A stretch of 64,000 nt of DNA from DATBQN01 sp963755825 (GTDB taxonomy: Bacteria > Acidobacteriota > Thermoanaerobaculia > Multivoradales > UBA5704). This document shows positions 17,400 to 24,143 of this stretch, one piece after another. Every line of letters begins with the position of its first letter. Positions within the stretch are counted from its first letter, which is position 1. A program made the translations under genes and the position numbers. Below the pieces are notes generated by a model. It was given only the letters and a program-made list of their open reading frames with translations. It had not been told where the DNA came from and did not search any database. The stretch lies in contig CAVWLA010000003.1 in the NCBI GenBank assembly GCA_963755825.1, positions 2,356,001 through 2,420,000 on the forward strand, written 5' to 3'.

Positions 17400-18689
17400 A
17401 TGCTCTCCCGAGAGACCTTGCGCGATCAGCCGGAGCGCGTGCGCGCGGCGCTCGCCAGCCGCAACGCCGATGCGGCGCACCTCGACACCTGGCTGCTGCT
17501 CGACGGCGAGCGCCGCGGCGCGCTGGTCGAGGTCGAGGAGCTCAAGCGGCAGAAGAACGAGGCGAGCCGCGAGATCGGCCGCCTGAAGCAGGGCGGCGGC
17601 GACGCCGCGGCTGCCGCCGCCGCCATCGCCGCGGTCTCGGCGAGCAAGGCGCGGATCGAGGAGCTCGAGGCCCGCCTGGCGACGCTCGACGCCGAGCTGG
17701 GCGGCATCGAGCTCGCCATCCCCAACCTGCCGCAGGCGAGCGTGCCGGTGGGCAAGGACGAGCACGCCAACCGCGTCGAGCGGGTGGTCGGCACGCCGCT
17801 CGCCTTCGCCTTCGAGCCCAAGGCGCACTGGGACCTCGGGCCGGCGCTCGGCATCCTCGACTTCGAGCGCGGCGCCAAGGTCGCCGGCGCCCGCTTCACT
17901 ACCTCCTTCGGCGCCGGCGCGCGGCTGGAGCGCGCCCTCATCTCCTTCATGCTCGACCTCCACACCAGCCGCCACGGCTACCTGGAGGTGCTGCCGCCCT
18001 GCATCGTCAACCGCGACGCGCTCATCGGCACCGGCCAGCTCCCCAAGTTCGCGGAGGACCTCTTCCATCTCGAGGGATATCCCTACTACCTCGTGCCCAC
18101 CGCCGAGGTGCCGCTCACCAATCTCCACCGCGGCGAGGTGCTGGACGAGGCGAGCCTGCCCATCCGCTACACCGCCTACACGCCCTGCTTCCGCAGCGAG
18201 GCCGGCTCCTACGGCAAGGACGTGCGCGGCCTCATCCGCCAGCACCAGTTCAGCAAGGTCGAGCTGGTGCACCTGCGGACGCCGGAGACGAGCGACGAGG
18301 GGCTGGAAGAGATGGTCGGCCACGCCGAGCGCGTCCTCCAGGCGCTCGAGCTGCCCTACCGCGTGATCACTCTCTCGACCGGCGACATGGGCTTCTCCGC
18401 CGCCAAGACCTACGACATCGAGGTCTTCCTCCCCGGCCAGGGCACCTACCGCGAGATCTCCTCCTGCAGCAACTGCGAGGACTTCCAGGCCCGCCGCGCC
18501 GACCTCCGCTACCGCCCATCAGGGGGCGGCAAGCCGCGCCTCCTCCACACTCTCAACGGCTCCGGCCTCCCCGCCGGCCGCACCCTCGTCGCCATCCTCG
18601 AGACCTACCAGCGGGAGGACGGCACCGTCGACGTGCCGAAGGCGTTGCAGCCGTACATGGGTGGGCTCGAGAGGATCGTCGGGCGGTAG
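17400..18689 (+). CDS. serS: Seryl-tRNA synthetase
   Basis: 429 aa, full length. The N-terminal coiled-coil arm (residues about 30-100) binds the long variable arm of tRNA-Ser. The class II core follows: motif 2 region FRSEAGSYGKDVRGLIRQHQ, the Ser-binding TAEVPLTNL, and motif 3-like HTLNGSGLPAGRTLVAILE. It charges tRNA-Ser, and also tRNA-Sec in organisms that use selenocysteine, which this one appears to do (see selD). A tRNA-Ser(UGA) gene lies 56 bp downstream on the same strand. Confidence 0.97.
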   Translation: MLSRETLRDQPERVRAALASRNADAAHLDTWLLLDGERRGALVEVEELKRQKNEASREIGRLKQGGGDAAAAAAAIAAVSASKARIEELEARLATLDAELGGIELAIPNLPQASVPVGKDEHANRVERVVGTPLAFAFEPKAHWDLGPALGILDFERGAKVAGARFTTSFGAGARLERALISFMLDLHTSRHGYLEVLPPCIVNRDALIGTGQLPKFAEDLFHLEGYPYYLVPTAEVPLTNLHRGEVLDEASLPIRYTAYTPCFRSEAGSYGKDVRGLIRQHQFSKVELVHLRTPETSDEGLEEMVGHAERVLQALELPYRVITLSTGDMGFSAAKTYDIEVFLPGQGTYREISSCSNCEDFQARRADLRYRPSGGGKPRLLHTLNGSGLPAGRTLVAILETYQREDGTVDVPKALQPYMGGLERIVGR

Positions 18690-18745
18690 CGCTGGCGGTC
18701 TGCGACGCCCGGCCGCCGCGGTAGACTCGCCTCCCCGCATCACCC

Positions 18746-18835
18746 GGAGGGGTGGCTGAGCGGTTGAAAGCAGCGGTCTTGAAAACCGCCGGACCCGCAA
18801 GGGTCTCGTGGGTTCGAATCCCACCCCCTCCGCCA
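18746..18835 (+). tRNA. tRNA-Ser (anticodon UGA), CCA encoded
   Basis: 90 nt. Acceptor GGAGGGG (18746-18752) pairs with CCCCTCC (18825-18831), discriminator G, then encoded CCA (18833-18835). D arm TGGCTGAGCGGTTGAAAGCA, anticodon stem GCGGT/ACCGC with loop CTTGAAA giving anticodon TGA, a long class II variable arm (GGACCCGCAAGGGTCTC) and a T arm GTGGGTTCGAATCCCAC. Reads UCA and wobble UCN serine codons. Its 3' two-thirds are repeated at 26882-26945. Confidence 0.97.
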
Positions 18836-18924
18836 TTCGGTTCAAGGCGTACCCGCCGACGGTTATTGCAATCTTCCACTGGGAAGAAGCCGAATCAAAG
18901 ACGAGTACACTAGACTTCGGCGAG

Positions 18925-19359
18925 GTGGCTACCCTCGATCCAGCGGTTCTCGATCGCCTCCGCGAGCGACTCGCCGCGCGCCCGGAAATCCTCGAGGCCT
19001 ACTACTTCGGCTCGCAGGCACGGGGCGATGCCGGCCCAGGGAGCGACCTAGACATCGCGGTCTACGTGGACCGCGAGCGCCTGCCGCCGTCTCCTTACGG
19101 GTATACCGCCGGCCTCCTCACCGATCTGATGGCGGCGCTGGGTGTCCTCCGGCTCGACGCGGTCCTCCTCAACGATGCGCCGCCGCTGCTCTACCACCGC
19201 GTGCTGCGCGACGGGCAACGTCTGATGAGCCGCGACCTCGCCGCGACCACCACGCGGGAAGGGTATGCCCTGTCGCGTTACTGCGACTACCTGCCGCAGC
19301 TCCAGAAGATCGACCGTGAGCTGGCGAGGCGCCTGGCCGACGGCAGCTTTGGACGGTGA
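18925..19359 (+). CDS. mntA: MNT-type nucleotidyltransferase antitoxin (MntA-like)
   Basis: 144 aa from a GTG at 18925. The minimal nucleotidyltransferase motif GSX10DXD is perfect: G29-S30 then D41 and D43 (FGSQARGDAGPGSDLDIAV). MntA antitoxins AMPylate the partner HepT RNase at its HxY tyrosine and silence it. Followed 7 bp later by hepT, so the pair is co-transcribed, with antitoxin first, the reverse of the common hepT-mntA order. Located directly after the tRNA-Ser, in a likely island. The start is uncertain because the frame is open through the end of the tRNA gene. Confidence 0.85.
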   Translation: MATLDPAVLDRLRERLAARPEILEAYYFGSQARGDAGPGSDLDIAVYVDRERLPPSPYGYTAGLLTDLMAALGVLRLDAVLLNDAPPLLYHRVLRDGQRLMSRDLAATTTREGYALSRYCDYLPQLQKIDRELARRLADGSFGR

Positions 19360-19366
19360 TGGTGAG

Positions 19367-19804
19367 ATGACGCCCGGGAAGCTCGACCCGCAAGTCGCCC
19401 GGCGCCACCTGTTGGCCTTGGACGCCGCATTGCAGATCCTCCGCCGCCACCAGGGGCGAGGCGTCGAGGAGCTCGCCTCCCAGCCGGAAGAGCGCTGGGT
19501 TGTGGAGCGGGGACTCCAACTCTGCGCCCAGAACGCCCTCGAGATGGCGGCCCACCTCGCCGCGAGCACCGGCCACGACGTACCCGACTATGCGTCGGCG
19601 ATCGATCGAGTCGGCGAGATGGGCATTCTGCCGCCGGACTTCGCCGCGCGTTTCCGGGCTGTGGCCGGCTTCCGCAACGTCGTCGTTCACGCTTACCTGG
19701 ATGTCGACGTCGAGATCCTTCACCGCCTGCTCAACCACCAATTGGACGATTTCTCGGTCTTTGCACGCCACGTCGGAGCGTACTTGGCGCCGCCGGCCAC
19801 CTGA
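19367..19804 (+). CDS. hepT: HepT-like (DUF86) RNase toxin
   Basis: 145 aa. All-alpha HEPN-type protein with the catalytic RX4HXY motif: R103, H108, Y110 (FRNVVVHAYLDVD). HepT cleaves RNA until its tyrosine is AMPylated by the MntA partner, encoded immediately upstream. ATG at 19367 lies 7 nt after the mntA stop with GGTGAG just before it. The motif is intact, so the pair should be functional. Confidence 0.87.
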   Translation: MTPGKLDPQVARRHLLALDAALQILRRHQGRGVEELASQPEERWVVERGLQLCAQNALEMAAHLAASTGHDVPDYASAIDRVGEMGILPPDFAARFRAVAGFRNVVVHAYLDVDVEILHRLLNHQLDDFSVFARHVGAYLAPPAT

Positions 19805-19892
19805 CCCTGCTCGAAGATTGTCGATTTCCAGCCCGCTCGTTCGTCGTCTCCATGAGGCGCCAATGGAGACGGCTCAAAGGAGGAGGCAGACG

Positions 19893-20318
19893 ATGCGGGT
19901 CATGGTGTTCGGGAAAGCCAATGAGGACAGCGGAGAGGGCGCGGCCCCCACGGCCGAGGCGTTCGCGGCGATGGATCAGTTCACCGAGGAGCTGGTCAAG
20001 GCCGGCGTCCTGGTGGCCGGCGCCGGCCTCAAGAACAGCGCCCAGGCCAAGCGCATCGTCTCCGATGGCTCCGGCCGCACGGTCATCGACGGGCCGTTCG
20101 CCGAGAGCCGAGAGCTGATCGTCGGCTTTTCGATCTGGGAGGTCAGGGACATGGACGAAGCCGTGGCCTGGGCGAAGCGCAGCCCCAATATCATGCCGGG
20201 CCGCAGCGAGCTCGAGCTGCGGCCGTTCCTGGAGGCGGCGGATCTGGCCGAGTTTCTGACCCCCGAAGAGCTTTCGACGCCTCGTGAAGGAGAGCGCGGC
20301 AAGCTCGGCGTCGCCTGA
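19893..20318 (+). CDS. YciI/DGPF-domain protein
   Basis: 141 aa. Begins MRVMVFGKANEDSGEG and contains the family hallmark VIDGPFAESRELIVGF, then AVAWAKRSPN. AAAGGAGGAGG at 19876-19886 sets the ATG at 19893. YciI-like proteins of this type are very often encoded next to an ECF sigma factor of the SigJ/DUF6596 type. Exactly such a gene follows, but it is deleted (see next entry). Activity unknown; the fold is ferredoxin-like with a conserved His/Asp pair in the superfamily. Confidence 0.88.
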   Translation: MRVMVFGKANEDSGEGAAPTAEAFAAMDQFTEELVKAGVLVAGAGLKNSAQAKRIVSDGSGRTVIDGPFAESRELIVGFSIWEVRDMDEAVAWAKRSPNIMPGRSELELRPFLEAADLAEFLTPEELSTPREGERGKLGVA

Positions 20319-20371
20319 TCCCGCCGGCTGGAGCCGCTTGTCTCCCCTGCGGCCTTGGCCGACAATGCGGT

Positions 20372-21026
20372 GTGATCGCAGGCGAGACGCACCGGGCGAT
20401 CGAAGCGACCTTTCGCATTGAACGGGCCAGGCTCATCGCGGGCCTGGCCCGCTTCGTGCGAAATGTGGATCTCGCCGAGGAGCTTCCTCGCCCTGATGGA
20501 GCTCCAGGCGTCGCGCCTCGAGGCGCGCAGCGGGCCGGACGGCTCCGTCGTACGGCTCACTGAGCAGGATCGCTCGCGCTGGGACCAGCTCTCGATCCGC
20601 CGCGGCCTCGACGCGTTGGCCAGCGCCGAAGCGCTGGGCGGCGACGGCCCCTATGTGTTGCAGGCCGCGCTGGCCGCCTGCCACGCCCGCGCACGCCGGG
20701 CCGCCGACACCGACCGGCCGCGCATCGCCGCGCTCTATGACCGACTGCGCGTCGCGGCACCCTCGCCCGTGGTCGATCTCAATCGCGCCATCGCCCACAG
20801 CATGGCCTTCGGGCCCGAAGCGGGCCTCAGACTGGTGGACGAGATCGCCGCCGCCGCCCTCCGCCACTATGCGCCCCTGCCGGCGGCGAGGGCTGACTTT
20901 CTGTTCCGTGCAGGCCGACTGGCCGAGGCGCGCACAGAATTCGAGGCTGCCGCCGCGCTGACCCGCAACGTGCGGGAAAGGGCCTTTCTCCTCGCCCGGG
21001 CGGACGCCTGCGACGGCGAGCACTGA
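20372..21026 (+). pseudogene. ECF sigma factor (DUF6596 type) with internal deletion
   Basis: The 5' end (GTG 20372) encodes HRAIEATFRIERARLIAGLA and VDLAEEL, the N-terminus of the SigI/SigJ-like ECF family that partners YciI proteins. At about 20475-20490 the frame changes and the sequence jumps to LALMELQASRLEARSG, followed by the family C-terminus: DRSRWDQLSIRRGLDALA, GPYVLQAALAACHARA, SPVVDLNRAIAHSMAFGPEA. Roughly the central half, including sigma regions 2-4, is missing and the two parts are out of frame. It is therefore a remnant, unlikely to act as a sigma factor. Confidence 0.75.
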
Positions 21027-21063
21027 AGCCTGCCGAGCCGAACCGCCGGTGTAGGATCGCCAA

Positions 21064-21639
21064 GTGGCCGACTCCATCGACGGGGCAGGCGCCGCCGCGG
21101 TCCTCGCGTGGGACGAGAGCGTCCCGCCGGCCGTCCGCAGGTTGGCGGACGAGCTGCTGCCGCTCTTCTACGCCGACCTCAAACGGCTGGCCAGCCGGGA
21201 ACGCGCGCGGGCCGGGGCGGGCGGGACTCTGCACACCACGGCCCTCGTTCACGAGGCCTACCTGAAGCTCCGCGAGACGCGGAGCTGGAACGACGAGAGC
21301 CACTTCTTTCGTGCCGCGGCGCTCGCCATGCGGCATGCTCTGGTCAATCACGCCGAGGCCCGCCGGGCCGCTAAGCGCGGCGGTGGGATCCCCCATCTGT
21401 CCCTCGACCAGGCGCTCGAGGTCGGCGTCGCGAGCGACGAGGCCCTGCTGGCGCTGGACGAGGCCCTGCACCGCCTGGCGCGTCAATCGGCCCGTCTGGC
21501 GCGGGTGGTGGAGTGCCGCTTCTTCGCCGGCTTCGACGAGCGCGAGACGGCGCGGGCGCTCGGCCTGTCGGAGCGCACCGTTCGCCGCGACTGGACGCTC
21601 GCCCGCGCCTGGCTCTACCGCGAGCTCTCTTCCGGCTAA
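21064..21639 (+). CDS. ECF sigma factor (acidobacterial/planctomycete type)
   Basis: 191 aa. LPLFYADLKRLASRER and TTALVHEAYLKLRE match region 2 of the ECF family common in Acidobacteriota and Planctomycetota (TIGR02999-type), and the C-terminal VVECRFFAGFDERETARAL plus SERTVRRDWTLARAWL is the region 4 helix-turn-helix. These sigma factors are typically encoded near Ser/Thr kinases with TPRs; one lies about 2.5 kb downstream on the other strand. GTG start at 21064. No anti-sigma gene is adjacent, consistent with control by phosphorylation in this class (inference). Confidence 0.88.
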   Translation: MADSIDGAGAAAVLAWDESVPPAVRRLADELLPLFYADLKRLASRERARAGAGGTLHTTALVHEAYLKLRETRSWNDESHFFRAAALAMRHALVNHAEARRAAKRGGGIPHLSLDQALEVGVASDEALLALDEALHRLARQSARLARVVECRFFAGFDERETARALGLSERTVRRDWTLARAWLYRELSSG

Positions 21640-21653
21640 GAGCGGCCGGCTAG

Positions 21654-24053
21654 CTAGCGCCCCAGCCGCGCGAATCCGAGGAACGCCAGGCTCGCGATCA
21701 GCAGCAGAGCTCCCCACGCGGAGAGCGTCGGCACCGCCACCGGTGGCGGGGGCGGGCCGGCGCTGTCGTCGTTGACGATGGTGCCGGTGCCTTGCGAGGT
21801 CGCCAGCGTCGCTCCCGCGGGGGCCGAGAGACCCACGGTGAAGGTCTCGTTCGGTTCCACCGCCAGATCGCCCACCACGTCGACCGTGATCGTCTGGCTG
21901 AGCGGCCCGCCGGGGACGAAGGTCAGCACGCCGCTCGCCGGCACGTAGTCGCTGCCCGCCGCCGTGGCGGTGCCGTCCGCCGTGGCATAGCTCACCGTCA
22001 CCGGCGAGGCGCTCGCCGCCGAGAGGGTGACGGTGAAGGTGAACGGCGTCGTGCCGGCGTTCCCCTCGTTGGCCGACACGTTGTCGATGGAGAGGGTGGG
22101 CAGCGGCGGCGGTCCACCCGCCGCGACGACGCAGCTCGAGAGCTCCGAGGTGTGGTTCGCCGGGTTCGTCGCCGTGGCGGTGATCACCGGCTGGCCGGCC
22201 GGAATCGCCAGCACGGTCGGGCCGAAGGCGCCGTTGCCGCTGCCGTCGGTGGTCACGTCGACGGCGCCGAGGAACGTCTCCCCCTCGCCGAAGCCGGAGG
22301 CGTCGCAGGCGGCGTTGGAGAAGATCTCGACGCGGAAGGTGGCGCTGGCGGTGCTGTTGAGCGTACCCGAGACCGTGAGGTTGCCGCTCGCCAGAGCGGC
22401 GGCGGTGATCACCGGGAAGTTCTGCAGATCGTTCGGTCCCGAGTCGCCGTCGCCGGGGTCGTTGGGGGTCACCAGGTCGCTCGCCGAGTTGTTGATCCCC
22501 AGCTGCGCGTTGGCGGTGATCGAGTTGCCGAGGATGGCCGCCTCCGACGCATTGTGGACGCCCGCGGAGCCGACGCGGACCTGGACACCGGTGTCGCCGT
22601 TGTTGGCGATGATGTTGCCGGCGCCGGCCGTCGTGCCGCCAACCGCCGCGAGGCCGCTGTCGACGAAGACGCCGAAGCCGCCGTTGCCGAGAGCCCCGCC
22701 GCCGCTCGAGACGCCGATCCGATTCCCCTGCAGGGTCGCCGTCGAGAGGGAGACCCGCACGGCGTCGCTCTGGTTGCCGGAGATGACGTTCCCCTCGTTG
22801 GCGCCGGTGCCGCCGATGGTGGCGCTGCCGTCGAAGAGCCCGTTGCCGGTGATCTCGATGCCGAAGGTGTTCGGCCGGGCGAGGAGGCCGGTGATGTCGG
22901 TGCCGATGCGGTTGCCGCGGATGATCGTGCCGGCGGCCACCGAGAAGATGCCGTCGCCGCTGCCGGAGAGGACGTTGCCGGCGCCGGCGACCGAGCCGCC
23001 GATGGTGACCGGGCCGAGCCGCGGCACCCCCGAGGACGGCAGGCTGCGGTCGAGGAGGTAGACGTTGGCGCCGGTGTTGGAGAGCGCGTTCGCGCCGGCG
23101 GCGTCGAGGCCGAGGAGGTTGCCTTGCAGGGTCACCGGACCGATCACGGTGGCGCCGCCGTTGGTATCGACCTGGACGCCCCGTGAGCCGTTGCCGGAGA
23201 TCACGTTGCCCGCCCCCTGGCCGGGGATGGCGGCGATGCCGCCGATGGTGGCGCCGCCGATGCTGACGTCGCCGATGCCGCCGATGGAGATGCCGGCGAC
23301 GGAGTTGGGGAGCGCCGCCGTGCCGGTGCCGTTGACGCCGATGTAGTTGCCGCTCACCGTGTTGGCGAGCTGCGAGTTCATCACCACGCCGGTGCCGTTG
23401 CCGGAGATCACGTTGCGGTCCGCCGGGGCGGAGCCGCCGATGACGGCGTTGCCGAGGTTGCCGTTGGTGATGTTGATCCCCGAGCTGTTGGTGGTGGTCG
23501 AGTCCGCCGTCGTGGCGCCGCGGTCGGTGCCGATGAAGTTGCCGGCGACGACGACGCCGCTGGCGCTGATCTGGACGGCGAAGAGATGCTTTTGGAGGAC
23601 GAGCCCGCGGATCACCGAATTGTCGCCGCCGCTGCGCACCTCGAGGCCGCTGAGCCCCCCGGTGGATCCCTGCAGGACAATGTTGATCACCGCGTTGTCG
23701 CCGACGGCGAGGGTGTTGGCCGAGCTGCCGGGCTGCGTGTAGCCGTTGACGATCACCGGCTTGACGATGGGCGGCAGCGCCGTGGCGCCGACGACGATCG
23801 TCTGCGGACCGCCTCCCAAGATGTTGAAGGCGATGGTGTCGACGGACCCGTAGGTGCCGACCGCCACGACGTCGGCGTTGACGTTGGCGCCGCCGTTGAT
23901 CGAGGCGATCGCCTCGCGCAGCGTCACGCTGCCGTCGACCGCGACGGTGTCGCCGGTGCCGGTGACGGTGATGGTGGCCGCTGGCGCGGGGCGCGCCACG
24001 CCGAGAGCGCAGAGCAGAGCGAGCAGCGAGATGCCGATCATTCGCCAAGGCAT
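21654..24053 (-). CDS. Secreted beta-helix/Calx-beta protein with IPTL-CTERM anchor
   Basis: 799 aa. N-terminal signal peptide (MPWRMIGISLLALLCALGVA), then a CSLREA-like start (DGSVTLREAIASINGG). Residues about 100-530 are right-handed beta-helix repeats recurring as N-V-I-S-G-N and G-N-x-I-G. A later Calx-beta module (residues about 670-765) has ASVSANEG-type and YATADGTATAGSDY-type strands. The C-terminus VPTLSAWGALLLIASLAFLG plus a basic end is an IPTL-CTERM sorting tail. RBS AAAGGAAG precedes the ATG. Likely an exported, processed surface protein; ligand unknown. Confidence 0.87.
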   Translation of the reverse strand: MPWRMIGISLLALLCALGVARPAPAATITVTGTGDTVAVDGSVTLREAIASINGGANVNADVVAVGTYGSVDTIAFNILGGGPQTIVVGATALPPIVKPVIVNGYTQPGSSANTLAVGDNAVINIVLQGSTGGLSGLEVRSGGDNSVIRGLVLQKHLFAVQISASGVVVAGNFIGTDRGATTADSTTTNSSGINITNGNLGNAVIGGSAPADRNVISGNGTGVVMNSQLANTVSGNYIGVNGTGTAALPNSVAGISIGGIGDVSIGGATIGGIAAIPGQGAGNVISGNGSRGVQVDTNGGATVIGPVTLQGNLLGLDAAGANALSNTGANVYLLDRSLPSSGVPRLGPVTIGGSVAGAGNVLSGSGDGIFSVAAGTIIRGNRIGTDITGLLARPNTFGIEITGNGLFDGSATIGGTGANEGNVISGNQSDAVRVSLSTATLQGNRIGVSSGGGALGNGGFGVFVDSGLAAVGGTTAGAGNIIANNGDTGVQVRVGSAGVHNASEAAILGNSITANAQLGINNSASDLVTPNDPGDGDSGPNDLQNFPVITAAALASGNLTVSGTLNSTASATFRVEIFSNAACDASGFGEGETFLGAVDVTTDGSGNGAFGPTVLAIPAGQPVITATATNPANHTSELSSCVVAAGGPPPLPTLSIDNVSANEGNAGTTPFTFTVTLSAASASPVTVSYATADGTATAAGSDYVPASGVLTFVPGGPLSQTITVDVVGDLAVEPNETFTVGLSAPAGATLATSQGTGTIVNDDSAGPPPPPVAVPTLSAWGALLLIASLAFLGFARLGR

Positions 24054-24143
24054 GCAGCTTCCTTTCGGTTCGAACGTTCAGCGGAGGGATCCCGCTGTCA
24101 GATAGAACCGGAACGGCGCGGCAAACCGGCCATCGGCCCTGAT

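Noticed and set aside
18519..18879. Minus-strand ORFs reading GGGGIRTHETLAGP-like peptides
   Set aside because: This is the familiar false translation of the tRNA-Ser antisense strand.
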